NCBI GenBank assembly: GCA_021772135.1
Contig: JADYXQ010000128.1
Location: 1-42,727 of the forward strand
Source of the DNA: Candidatus Obscuribacter sp.
GTDB lineage: Bacteria > Cyanobacteriota > Vampirovibrionia > Obscuribacterales > Obscuribacteraceae
DNA: 42,727 nucleotides
Direction: 5' to 3'
Below, piece by piece: positions 1 to 8,491 of this stretch. The notes under the pieces are model-generated. The model saw nothing but the letters and a program-made list of their open reading frames with translations. It did no database searches and was not told the DNA's origin. Position 1 is the stretch's first letter. Each line of letters opens with the position of its first letter. Made by a program: the position numbers and the translations under genes.

Positions 1-144
1 CAACAAAAATTTCAAAGAAGGGAAATGAAATCGTAATGCACTGGGCAAGCGATTTCCAGTGGAAGCGCATATACAACTAAGCCCCAAGAACTCAACCCTA
101 TTACTGATAGTGGAGCTATACTATATGAATGAATAGAACAGGCG

Positions 145-191
145 AAAAAAGCGCCCAGGTGAAACAGGTTTGAACCTGCTTTCCTGGGCGC
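145..191 (-). terminator. Intrinsic terminator of the 209-3813 operon
   Basis: Nested stem-loop: an outer 9-bp arm GCGCCCAGG (151-159) pairs with CCTGGGCGC (183-191), and an inner 6-bp arm CAGGTT (165-170) pairs with AACCTG (173-178). Read on the minus strand, the hairpin is followed by a run of six T (complement of 145-150). It lies 18 bases past the stop of the gene at 209, as expected for a Rho-independent terminator. Confidence 0.88.
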
Positions 192-208
192 CGAAAAAAT
201 TCGTTTTT

Positions 209-1549
209 CTAGTCGAAGCTGTACTGCAACTGCTTCTTGGTCAGACGCGGCATGTCCGACTTATCAGGATTTGGACCGGGCAACAGCGGTGTCACGCGGG
301 TCATTTCACTGGTCAAAGTCTCCCGCACCTTGTTGGGGCCGGCAGGCATGGGCGTCGACTTGGTCACCTGACCGTAGCTCACATCGTCAACGCGATCAAG
401 GCTGCCGTCTTCACGGAAGACCTTCAAGGTACGAGGCGAGTAGTTGCCGTTGGGGCGAAGCTCCACAGACTTAATTACCTTACCGCCCGGGTAGAAGAGT
501 ACATCGCGCTTGACGCTGTAGCCATCGGGCATGTACTCGCTGACCTGCTGCAGAACATAATCGCCGTTCATCACACCGATGCGATCTGGAGTGATTGTGG
601 TATCGGCGGTATCAAGCTTGACCCAGCGCTGCACAATCGACTGCTTAGCATTGCCGTCGAAGTATGTCACTGAAATCGAGCCGTTGGTGCTGAAGCCGCG
701 GCTGTACTGCTTGTTGCCGGTGGTGTCGTAGGTGGTGACTGAAACGTCGCCATAGCCGTACGTGGTTGTCTGCTTCACCGTAATTCCGTCTGCCGCGAAA
801 TCACTAATAGCGACGTCATAGCTGGAGAAGAAGATCGAGCGCCAGATTTTGCCGTCGGGCAGGTAGAAATCCTGCTTGGGTTGGCTTGAATATGAGCTTT
901 TGACTTCACCGAGCAGAGCAGCAACGCTGCCATCAGCGTTAAAAACGCGTTCGCTTTTGAGCAGACCGGTGGCCTTGTCAAAAGTCTGAATGCGCTCCAC
1001 GCCGCTCAGGTCGTCACGAAAAACCGTAACCAGCAGATTGTCTTCCGGCGTGCGTACCGCTACTTCCTTCAAGGCGCCGTTGATCAGATAAGTGTGCTGA
1101 ATAGCCACCGAAATGCCGTCGGCCTTGAACTCGCTAACGCGCATTACTTTGCGTTCAGAGAGCGGTTCGAGACGCGGATCCGAAACTACCGGCGGAGCGG
1201 TGGCGTCGGGCAGATTGCCACCGTTTACGGCAGAATCTGGAGCGGGCGGCGGAAAGTATTGAGTCAAACGCACCGGCTTGCCGTTGGTGAATTCCACCAT
1301 GGCTGTGCCGCCGTCGTTAAGCTCAATGCGCATGGAGACGCGGGTTCGCTTGTCGGCCGCGTAAGTAACCAGACGCTCTTTCTCCTGAAATTTAAAATCT
1401 TTCAGCACCACGGTCGGTGCATCAGAGCGTTCCGGAAATCGCACGTCGGTCGGCGGCTGTGAGCTCAAAAAGCCCACCAGCTTGATCGAAGCAATAAAGA
1501 CTACAACGAGGACCACCCCGATGGCAGGCCATTTCTTCTTGTAATTCAT
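209..1549 (-). CDS. Membrane-anchored hypothetical protein with MORN-like repeats
   Basis: 446 residues; function unknown. The start at 1549 is chosen because an AAGG ribosome-binding site lies 9 bases upstream and the protein then begins MNYKKKWPAIGVV, a short basic stretch followed by one hydrophobic segment (about residues 8-28). That is typical of an uncleaved signal anchor placing the rest outside the cytoplasm. A longer reading from 1612 would put 21 unlikely residues in front. The outer part is built of loosely repeated units with a 'DG(S/K)xxxxxxF/Y' core, for example FNADGSVAAL, FYPGGKVIKS and FREDGSLDRV, resembling MORN-variant or antitoxin-like repeat proteins. No catalytic motif is visible. 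It is the second gene of an operon, 74 bases after the HEFRH protein gene at 1624-3813, and ends at a strong terminator. It may be a surface partner or substrate of the upstream putative protease; that is inference. Confidence 0.72.
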   Translation of the reverse strand: MNYKKKWPAIGVVLVVVFIASIKLVGFLSSQPPTDVRFPERSDAPTVVLKDFKFQEKERLVTYAADKRTRVSMRIELNDGGTAMVEFTNGKPVRLTQYFPPPAPDSAVNGGNLPDATAPPVVSDPRLEPLSERKVMRVSEFKADGISVAIQHTYLINGALKEVAVRTPEDNLLVTVFRDDLSGVERIQTFDKATGLLKSERVFNADGSVAALLGEVKSSYSSQPKQDFYLPDGKIWRSIFFSSYDVAISDFAADGITVKQTTTYGYGDVSVTTYDTTGNKQYSRGFSTNGSISVTYFDGNAKQSIVQRWVKLDTADTTITPDRIGVMNGDYVLQQVSEYMPDGYSVKRDVLFYPGGKVIKSVELRPNGNYSPRTLKVFREDGSLDRVDDVSYGQVTKSTPMPAGPNKVRETLTSEMTRVTPLLPGPNPDKSDMPRLTKKQLQYSFD

Positions 1550-1577
1550 AGTATTTACCTTACTGAGGTGATGGACA

Positions 1578-1604
1578 CCCCGGCTCTCAGAATGAAAGCC
1601 GGGG
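1578..1604 (-). other. Intercistronic hairpin
   Basis: An 8-bp perfect G+C-rich stem, CCCCGGCT (1578-1585) with AGCCGGGG (1597-1604), sits between the stop of the gene at 1624 and the start at 1549. No T-run follows on the minus strand, so it looks like an mRNA processing or stability hairpin rather than a full terminator. Confidence 0.5.
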
Positions 1605-1623
1605 CATCGCACCTGTCTTTTGT

Positions 1624-3813
1624 TTAGGTCGTGCCAGGACCTGACGAGCGGTCGGAATCGGGGTCAACCGGCTGCCCATCGGTGGACGGCTCAGCTGACG
1701 ACGCCGGGGTTTCCCCATCCGACGAGGCATCCGACGAAGCTTCGGGCGAAGCGGTAGAAATCTCGGCTGCCTGAGCGGCCAGAAGCGACTCAGCCAGAGC
1801 TTTGCGCGCATCGAAGGCATTGCGCACCTGGTCTATCATCTTCAAAGCCGTAGCTTCGATGACGAAAGCACCATCACGCGGCTGAGTGCCCGATTTGCAC
1901 AGACCCCAGTAAGCCAGCGACGCAGCCGCGATAACGTGAGTGACATGAATGTCACCCTTGTCGGTGGGCAGCTGAGAGTCGCCGTCCATCATCATTTCAG
2001 CCAGCATCTGAGCTTTCGCTTCAGACTTGGGCGTCCAGTTGATGACGTCGATGGTGGCAACCTTGCCGAGCGATTCCAGCGGAGTGCGAATCAGAGCGCG
2101 AGCGACAAAGGGCGCCGCACGCTTGATGTCTTCCACCGGAATCTTGATGGTGGGCCGACCCTTTTCACCGGAGACGTCGTCCCAGGTGATGAATTCCGGC
2201 ACCTTCCAACCCACAGCCTGATCGGCCAGCAATCTGCATTGCTGCGCTTCAGCAGGCATGCCGATTTCATCAAGTGCCGCAGCAACGATGTGAGCGCGGA
2301 TGTAGTCCGGCGGGTGAGGCAGGAACGACAGCGCCATCTGTCCGTTTTCCGTCTGTTCCATTTCATAGAACGACGACGTGCGCAAGAGCTGGCGCTGATT
2401 GAAGACACCGCGGCGACGCGAATTGAACGCCGAGAAAGTCATCAACATGTTATAGAGGAAGGCCGGACCGGCAAGCAGAACGCCGCCGGAAACATCAGCG
2501 TCCACTTCGCCGATGGTGTCGGCATACATCTTGGTGAGCAGATTGGCTAGAGGCACTTTCTGCTTGCCGATGTTGACGTGGTCGCGAGTGAGTTTGAGCT
2601 CACCGCTGCCGCTGGCCTTCATGATCGCCTTGCTCACCACCGTGGTGAGTTCGTCACCCATGCCTTCGACGTCGTGGAAGACGTCATGACGAAACTCGTG
2701 CATGTAGAGCACAAGCATGAGGGTGATGAAGTGGCGTTCATCGTGAGGCACTTCCAGCGCGTGCGCACGCACCGGGCCGCGAGTGCCGGGCAGGGTAGCC
2801 GGACCTTCGCCGCTGAAACGCGCCACAAAGGTATCACCGACGCCGAAGACGCGATTTTTCAGACGAGTGGTGACGTCGGTAGACAGAGGAGAAGCCGGGT
2901 CGCCGCCTTCGAAAAGCAAGAAAGCCTGCTCCACGGCAAAAACAACAGCGTCGAGCTGCTTGTAGCTGCCACCGCGCTGCTGGCCGAATGCATCGGTCCA
3001 GATACGCAGCACGGAGATGATTTGCTTGAGCTCTTCATCGAGCACTTCCACGGCCGCTTCGATCAAGCGACCTTCGGACACGCCAGGGTTCTGCGCGCGC
3101 AGACCGTCGAGCACTCTCGGAAGTGCACCGAGATAGACTTCACGCAGTTTGGCCAGTTGAGTGGAAAGACTTTCCACCGCACGCTGGTATTTGGCACCCA
3201 TGTTGTCGCGGGCCCAGTTGACTTTGTCCACCAGGTCGTCGAAACGTTCGGCGACAATGGCGTCGTATTTGCCGTCTTCGAGCAATTCTCTCAACCCGGC
3301 GGCAGCCACGAATAGCGTGCCATCAATGCCGTTCTCACGCGCCCGCTTGGACTGGGCGATGATTGTGGCCGGTTTGGGAATCTGACCGAGATTGGGCAGA
3401 CCAGGCAGAATGGTGTTCAACTTCCCACCGGCGATGTCGCCAGGGGAATCCCACCACGCGTCGGCGGAACGCTCGGAAGCGTCGCCTGAGCCGGTAATGT
3501 GTTCGTGGCCATCGCCACTACCAGCGGTATCAAAAGGGCGGTGGCCCTTTCTGGCTTTGCCGCCCAAGCCATCAGTGTTGCCTTCTGGCTGACCCTGCGA
3601 CCGGTTGGCTTCGATCTGCCTCTTCTTCAAGCGGGTGAGCGCTCGAACAGTCAGGTCCTCGGCATTGGGGAAGGGAAAATCCTTGTTGCCATAGCCGGGG
3701 CAGATGACCACATGCGGACGACACGAACCATTGTGGCCGTGAGGTTTGCGGTCGCTGCCGTCATCGTTCGACTTGAGGTCGAGGATGATCTGGTTTGCGG
3801 TGTTCTTTTTCAT
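1624..3813 (-). CDS. Putative zinc metalloprotease with HEFRH and ExxAD motifs
   Basis: 729 residues; not a family I can name with certainty. The start at 3813 has an AAAGG ribosome-binding site. Residues 1-130 are low-complexity and rich in G, H, D and S. A middle helical region leads to a hydrophobic stretch LMLVLYM followed by HEFRH (residues 372-376), an HExxH zinc-binding motif with the catalytic Glu. Sixty-four residues after the first His is EVDAD (436-440), which fits the ExxAD third-ligand motif of M48-type gluzincins, followed by a hydrophobic stretch. The last 45 residues are a Ser/Glu/Asp/Pro-rich tail. No signal peptide is visible. The gene is first in an operon with the anchored repeat protein at 209. 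It could be a peptidase whose target is a host or self protein, or a degenerate member with a structural role. The motif pair is seen; M48-like activity is inferred. Confidence 0.7.
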   Translation of the reverse strand: MKKNTANQIILDLKSNDDGSDRKPHGHNGSCRPHVVICPGYGNKDFPFPNAEDLTVRALTRLKKRQIEANRSQGQPEGNTDGLGGKARKGHRPFDTAGSGDGHEHITGSGDASERSADAWWDSPGDIAGGKLNTILPGLPNLGQIPKPATIIAQSKRARENGIDGTLFVAAAGLRELLEDGKYDAIVAERFDDLVDKVNWARDNMGAKYQRAVESLSTQLAKLREVYLGALPRVLDGLRAQNPGVSEGRLIEAAVEVLDEELKQIISVLRIWTDAFGQQRGGSYKQLDAVVFAVEQAFLLFEGGDPASPLSTDVTTRLKNRVFGVGDTFVARFSGEGPATLPGTRGPVRAHALEVPHDERHFITLMLVLYMHEFRHDVFHDVEGMGDELTTVVSKAIMKASGSGELKLTRDHVNIGKQKVPLANLLTKMYADTIGEVDADVSGGVLLAGPAFLYNMLMTFSAFNSRRRGVFNQRQLLRTSSFYEMEQTENGQMALSFLPHPPDYIRAHIVAAALDEIGMPAEAQQCRLLADQAVGWKVPEFITWDDVSGEKGRPTIKIPVEDIKRAAPFVARALIRTPLESLGKVATIDVINWTPKSEAKAQMLAEMMMDGDSQLPTDKGDIHVTHVIAAASLAYWGLCKSGTQPRDGAFVIEATALKMIDQVRNAFDARKALAESLLAAQAAEISTASPEASSDASSDGETPASSAEPSTDGQPVDPDSDRSSGPGTT

Positions 3814-3854
3814 AAGTACCTTTTTCTCTCGCGTTTTTTCGCGAATCTTGGGTA

Positions 3855-3901
3855 AACAGAAAACCCCACTCACGGCCGAGTAAACGGCAGCGTGAGCGGG
3901 G
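3855..3901 (-). terminator. Intrinsic terminator downstream of fadE
   Basis: Arms CCCCACTCACG (3864-3874) and CGTGAGCGGGG (3891-3901) pair with a single G-U on the minus-strand RNA. An inner GCCG/CGGC stem lies at 3875-3888. Minus-strand reading continues into TTTTCTGTTT. It lies about 80 bases after the fadE stop and before the start of the next minus-strand gene. Confidence 0.82.
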
Positions 3902-3982
3902 CTCTGTATAGTTTTCGAATTTGTACTAAACGCTAATTACTTAGCGGGATTACCAGCGGTGCGATGACCTCAGCAGGACACC

Positions 3983-6292
3983 TCAGTCGCGGTAATACTC
4001 GTCGGCAGCGAAGACGTCGACTTCGATCGCTTTGCGCTTAGCGGCGTGCGCGAGCGACAAACGATCCGCTGCGGTCTGAGTGATCACACCGAGTGTGACT
4101 GCCTGAGCGGCAATCGACTCGTTGATGGCACCACGAGGCAACTGTTTCGACCTTTGCGCCGTGATGATGCTGTCAACCGTCGGCTGGGCCTCGGTGGTCA
4201 GGCGGAAGGCGTGGATCAGTTGACCGAGCCCAGGAGCGTCCTCGTGGTCTACGAAGACCCCTTCGGTAAGACGATTGAACTGGTCTCCGTAGGACTGCAG
4301 GGTCCTTGCCGCCTTGCGAGCGACTGCATCGGAAGGTGCATGACCAAGCGGGTTAATCCGCAGCATTGACAAGCCTACCGTGCGCATCAGCAAACCGAGG
4401 ACGGGCGCTTCGAAATTGGCATAAATGCCTTCGAAGGCTGTCTGCACTTCACTGAGCGCCTTGGACAGAGCGTAGTTCACCAGCGGCAGGTCTTCCTTGC
4501 GACGCCCTTCAGCCTCGAAGCGCCGGAGCGCCGAGAAACCGAGCAGCATCCAGGCGACCGCATCAGCGTAGCGCCCGGTGAGCATCTGGCGCGACTTCAG
4601 CTTGCCGCCAACCGTGAACATAGCCAGGTCGGTGAGAGTGCCGAAATGCGCCGCCGCCCAACCGAGGCGCCGATAGTAGGTCTTTGTCTCGGGAGCGACT
4701 TTGGGAATGCTCGTGGTCCAGCCGCGAGTGAGGCTCCGCACGCCGGTGCGCAGAATGCCCAGAACGAAGTGCAGCATCCAGCCGCACAGGCTCTTACGGA
4801 AGGCCGGCACGTCGTTGTCGTCGACCGCATGCACCACCTTGAGCGCATACGGATGGCAGCGGGTCGCACCCTGACCGAAAATCATCAACGTGCGGGTGAG
4901 AATGTTGGCACCCTCGACGGTGATACCAACAGGTGCTCCGGTGTAGCCCTTGGAGAGAATGTTACGCGGGCCCTGCATGACGCCGGCGCCTGCGAGGACA
5001 TCCATGGCATCGATACCGGCCTTGCGAGCGATCTCGGTGGTGTAAGCCTTCAACACAGCGGACGTCACCGGGGGCTGAACGCCCGAGTCAACGGCCGAGC
5101 AGACGAAGATACGCGCCGCATCCAGCATGTAGGTCATGCCGGCGACCGACGCTACCTTCTCCTCGACGCCTTCCATCTGACCAATCTGGCGATTGAACTG
5201 AGACCTGACCATCGAATACGAACCGACGGCAGCTGCCGACAACTTCAGGTTGCCGACCGCACCAGCCGGGAGAGAGACGCAGCGACCGCCGGCAAGCTGC
5301 TCCATGAGCATCTTCCAGCCACCGCCGGCGTAGTCAACTCCGCCAATGATGTTATCGAGCGGCACGACCACATCGACACCCTTGAGCGTGCCGTTATCAA
5401 ACGCCTCGCCAATCGGGATGTGATGCTGACCATTCTCGAACCCGGGAGTTCCCTTGTGGATCAGCACGCAGGTGATGCCGATATCGCCCTTGTTCTGTGC
5501 GGTCGTCTTGCCCATCAGGTTGTCGGGATCCGACAGCTGAAGGGCGACGGTGCAGAGGTTGGCGATCGGCGCCAGCGTGATGTAGCGCTTTTCGAAGTTC
5601 ATCCGGATCTTGACCTGGCCGTCGGTGTCACGGAAGACGACACCTTCAGACTTCATGCTGGCCGCATCAGAGCCGGCTTCCTTCTCGGTCAGACCGAAGC
5701 AGGGGACGAACTCGCCGCTGGCCAGCTTCGGCAGATAGAAATTCTTCTGCGCGTCCGTGCCGTAGTGCATGATCAGTTCACCCGCGCCGAGCGAGTTGGG
5801 GATCATTACCCGCACGCCGACGGTGAACGAGTAGGGTGTGAGGATGTGCAGGATGGTTGAGACGGCAAGTCGAGAAAACTCGCGGCCGCCGTACTGCTTG
5901 GGGATGATCAGCCCCATGAAGCCCTGCGATTTGATGAAATCGTCGACGTGCTGCGGAACGCGGCGCGTCTGACCGACTTCGTAGTGGTCGAACATGCGGC
6001 ACAGCTCAACGAGAGGGCCAGCGATGAAGGCTTGTTCTTCCGCGGTCAGCCCGCCGTAGGGCTTGTCGAGCATCGATTGGAAGTCAGGCTTGCCAGCGAA
6101 GATATCGCCGTCGAGCCAGACATCTCCGGCCTCAAGCGCCTGGCGCTCGGTTTCGGAGATTTGCGGGAGAACTTTCATCTTCTTCATCGTGTTGAGGATG
6201 AAGCGGAAGAGAAAGTCGCCTTGGCGGCCCTTGCTGGAAGGCTTGTTGGGATCAGAGACTGGTCCCTTCAGATTTTGCTTGTTGTTACTCAT
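3983..6292 (-). CDS. fadE: Acyl-CoA dehydrogenase, FadE type
   Basis: 769 residues, close to the roughly 814 of E. coli FadE. It catalyses the first step of fatty-acid beta-oxidation, FAD-dependent alpha,beta-dehydrogenation of acyl-CoA. Visible hallmarks in order: an N-terminal helical region; GFMGLIIPKQYGGREF; the FAD/substrate loop CFGLTEKEAGSDAASM; a middle beta domain with LIHKGTPGFENGQHH; the C-terminal helical domain with VEGANILTRTLMIFGQGA, which matches FadE around the catalytic Glu; then a FadE-specific C-terminal extension (DUF1974-like). The start at 6292 has AGGA 9 bases upstream. It is monocistronic, bounded by terminators on both sides. There is no partner hydratase or thiolase gene in the window. 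Family assignment is strong; the chain-length preference cannot be read from sequence. Confidence 0.93.
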   Translation of the reverse strand: MSNNKQNLKGPVSDPNKPSSKGRQGDFLFRFILNTMKKMKVLPQISETERQALEAGDVWLDGDIFAGKPDFQSMLDKPYGGLTAEEQAFIAGPLVELCRMFDHYEVGQTRRVPQHVDDFIKSQGFMGLIIPKQYGGREFSRLAVSTILHILTPYSFTVGVRVMIPNSLGAGELIMHYGTDAQKNFYLPKLASGEFVPCFGLTEKEAGSDAASMKSEGVVFRDTDGQVKIRMNFEKRYITLAPIANLCTVALQLSDPDNLMGKTTAQNKGDIGITCVLIHKGTPGFENGQHHIPIGEAFDNGTLKGVDVVVPLDNIIGGVDYAGGGWKMLMEQLAGGRCVSLPAGAVGNLKLSAAAVGSYSMVRSQFNRQIGQMEGVEEKVASVAGMTYMLDAARIFVCSAVDSGVQPPVTSAVLKAYTTEIARKAGIDAMDVLAGAGVMQGPRNILSKGYTGAPVGITVEGANILTRTLMIFGQGATRCHPYALKVVHAVDDNDVPAFRKSLCGWMLHFVLGILRTGVRSLTRGWTTSIPKVAPETKTYYRRLGWAAAHFGTLTDLAMFTVGGKLKSRQMLTGRYADAVAWMLLGFSALRRFEAEGRRKEDLPLVNYALSKALSEVQTAFEGIYANFEAPVLGLLMRTVGLSMLRINPLGHAPSDAVARKAARTLQSYGDQFNRLTEGVFVDHEDAPGLGQLIHAFRLTTEAQPTVDSIITAQRSKQLPRGAINESIAAQAVTLGVITQTAADRLSLAHAAKRKAIEVDVFAADEYYRD

Positions 6293-6415
6293 AGTGAGAT
6301 CCTATTTGTACTTTGGTTTTAGTTTTTGGACGGTTAGCAGTCGAAATAACTGCGAACAGATAGAGAACTGAGAGAAAGAAGCAGAGCAGCAGCCGATAGA
6401 ACAAACAGTTCGCTC

Positions 6416-6452
6416 TAAAAAAGACACGCCGGCAAATCAAAAGAAGCCGGCG
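6416..6452 (-). terminator. Intrinsic terminator of the M4 peptidase gene
   Basis: A 7-bp perfect stem CGCCGGC (6427-6433) with GCCGGCG (6446-6452) and a 12-base A-rich loop. On the minus strand it is followed by TGTC and a T-run (complement of 6417-6422). It lies about 90 bases past the stop of the peptidase gene. Confidence 0.82.
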
Positions 6453-6542
6453 CGAGAGCGCATTAAGTTTGTCTACCGACTGTAGTTTCGCTCAAAATTG
6501 AAATTGAGCCTGCTCTGCATCAAGAAGCGATTGCCGCGTGCC

Positions 6543-7559
6543 TTAGACAGCGACGCCCACGTCGTTCCAGGCCTTCTTCAGGGCCGGCAAGTGCTGTGGG
6601 AACATCTTGGTGCAGTTGTCCACCGTCTTCTTGGCGAAGTCGGCGATGTTGGCGGTGCTGCCAACGCGGTTCTTACCGGAGTTGCTTTCCCACCAGATGT
6701 GAGCAGGGGCTTCCCAGGCATTGCCGCCGACGGCGATGGCGAACGTGGCGAAGGCCTTGTTCGGGATACCGCTGTTGATGTGCACGCCACCGTTGTCACC
6801 AGAGCCGCGATAGAGCTTGCTGTAGTGGTCGGGCTGCGGGTCCTTGCCGAGCTTCGGATCGTTGTAGGCAGTGCCCGGAGCGATCATGGAACGCAGCGCC
6901 TTGCCCTTGATGGTGGGGCCGAAGATGCCGGAGCCGATCAGCCACGAAGCCTTGTCAGCGGTCTGCTTGAAGAGCCACTGCTCATAGCAAGCGCCGAGAA
7001 CGTCGGAGAAGCTTTCGTTGAGAGCGCCGGATTCACCCTGGTAGTCGAGACCGGAGGTCTTTTCGGTGACGCCGTGAGCGAGCTCGTGGCCAACAACGTT
7101 GGGGGTAACGAAAGTGATGAAGATCACGCCGTCGCCGTCGCCGTAGGTCATGCTGGCGCCGTTCCAGAAGGCGTTGTTGTAGTTACGGCCATAGTGCACC
7201 GTACCCACGAGGTTCATGCCGTTGCCGTCGATGGAGTTCCAACCGAATTCGGCCTTGAGGAAGTCGCGCATGCCGCCGTGGTAGTCGTAGGCGTTGTCGG
7301 TGGTCTTGTCGCCAGTGGCGGCATCACCTTCGAAACGAGCTCGGGTACCGGGCAGGCGAGTGGTGTTCTTGGCGTCATAGATCTGGCGCTCGGCCTTGCC
7401 GGCGGCGAACTTGAAGCGGATGTGGCCATTGCGCGCAGCCTGCAAAATCTTCTGCGTGCGGAGGATGGTCTCGATGTGAGACAGATTGTCCGGGCTGCGT
7501 GAAGCAAGCTCCAGGAGCATGGATGACGGGATGATACCGTCGAAATTGCGAGTGGACAT
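6543..7559 (-). CDS. Thermolysin-family (M4) metallopeptidase, protealysin-like
   Basis: 338 residues. Zinc site HELAH is at residues 158-162, with the third ligand Glu182 in NESFSD, exactly 20 residues after the second His as in thermolysin. GGVHINSGIPN near residue 255 carries the transition-state His. The N-terminus has no signal peptide and only a short propeptide-like segment, FDGIIPSSMLLELA, that resembles the PPxxL-type motif at the start of protealysin precursors. The product is therefore likely a protealysin-like enzyme that self-processes and may act inside the cell or leave by a non-Sec route. The start at 7559 has AAAGGA 7 bases upstream. Monocistronic. Catalytic residues appear complete. 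Substrate unknown. Confidence 0.92.
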   Translation of the reverse strand: MSTRNFDGIIPSSMLLELASRSPDNLSHIETILRTQKILQAARNGHIRFKFAAGKAERQIYDAKNTTRLPGTRARFEGDAATGDKTTDNAYDYHGGMRDFLKAEFGWNSIDGNGMNLVGTVHYGRNYNNAFWNGASMTYGDGDGVIFITFVTPNVVGHELAHGVTEKTSGLDYQGESGALNESFSDVLGACYEQWLFKQTADKASWLIGSGIFGPTIKGKALRSMIAPGTAYNDPKLGKDPQPDHYSKLYRGSGDNGGVHINSGIPNKAFATFAIAVGGNAWEAPAHIWWESNSGKNRVGSTANIADFAKKTVDNCTKMFPQHLPALKKAWNDVGVAV

Positions 7560-8210
7560 AATTGTTTCCTTTCTCGAAGTAAACGAGAGATGTGATGTCG
7601 TTGAGTTGAAGTAGAAAATCGCTCAGTAACCTGCACGCAACGCGCACGAAAACAAATCACTCTCAATAGCAACGTCTCCCCCGAACGCGCACCGCGCGTA
7701 ATACCAGGGATGTCTGATGTGAATCAGGTTTGCTTTTGAGTTAGATTTGAATTTGTGTGAGGTGAAGGAACTAAACGTGCTGTAACACTAAGAAACTGGA
7801 GGTATAGAATTCAAGAAGCTTGTATAGGCTTAAGATATATTCAAGATCTCGATGCCAAGAGACACCGTTGGCAGAGATGTCACAGGCTGGCGAGAGCCGA
7901 ATCAATTAAGAAGACAGTTCCACTTGGAATCTTGACTGTTGCAGTGCTTGAGGCATTAGCAAGAGCAAATCTAGGCGAACTTTGTTGTCAAGCAATTGTG
8001 GTATCACTTTTCAACCAGCCGCAATCAATTGCCACCAACCAGTGTGAGAGATGATCGCGAACCGTTAACGGTTGATGATCGGCACAATCCGCGAAAATCA
8101 CTGGCTGCGATTGCATAAAAGTAAAAACCATGGCGAAAAATATATGGCTTTCTCCTATGAGTATTTATTAGTGAGAGTCTCATTGATAATCAAGAGGAGT
8201 TTTAAGTAGC
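7560..8210. other. Divergent intergenic region with operator-like palindrome
   Basis: About 650 bases between the divergent M4 peptidase gene and the first M1 aminopeptidase region. I find no convincing gene. The notable element is a perfect 14-bp palindrome AACCGTTAACGGTT at 8060-8073, flanked on both sides by the direct repeat GATGATCG (8050-8057 and 8074-8081). Promoters for both flanking genes must lie here, but I cannot place a -35/-10 pair with confidence. Confidence 0.5.
8050..8081. promoter_or_regulatory. Candidate operator: palindrome between direct repeats
   Basis: GATGATCG, two bases, a 14-bp perfect palindrome (8060-8073), then GATGATCG again. The symmetry suggests binding by a dimeric regulator about 420 bases upstream of the M1 aminopeptidase start and 490 upstream of the M4 start. 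No regulator gene is adjacent. Confidence 0.35.
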
Positions 8211-8432
8211 ATGCAGTATATCTTCTCTCTTCTCCTCAACTTTTGGTCTAACTGCTGTAAATCAGTCACTACGCACTTCAGGAACAACGCGCTCGCAGAC
8301 ATTAGTTGTCACGTCTTACAACATCCGTTTATATCTAGACGACAAATGTTACGCGCAGCTAATTTCCTGTCAAAATGTGTGTCATCTGAAACCAGCAGCC
8401 AAGCTAAATGTAAGGCGAACTGTGCAGGTTGA
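8211..8432 (+). CDS. Possible 73-residue leader ORF (doubtful)
   Basis: Starts ATG at 8211 after AAGAGGAG, a good ribosome-binding site 11 bases away, and ends 59 bases before the aminopeptidase start. The product has a hydrophobic beginning (MQYIFSLLLNF), six Cys and no recognisable domain. Codon use does not resemble the downstream gene. It could be a translated leader that controls the aminopeptidase, or chance. Listed because of the ribosome-binding site only. Confidence 0.2.
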   Translation: MQYIFSLLLNFWSNCCKSVTTHFRNNALADISCHVLQHPFISRRQMLRAANFLSKCVSSETSSQAKCKANCAG

Positions 8433-8491
8433 TATTTCTGTCATTTCTAAGAGGAGGCATTTGTCTTCTCTCTAAGGGGTTCATCAAAACT

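Noticed and set aside
170..673. 167-residue plus-strand ORF opposite the first gene
   Set aside because: Shadow of the minus-strand repeat protein gene; no ribosome-binding site, and it overlaps the terminator.
4646..5860. 404-residue plus-strand ORF inside fadE
   Set aside because: Antisense shadow of a strongly conserved acyl-CoA dehydrogenase; long only because of G/C-rich codons.
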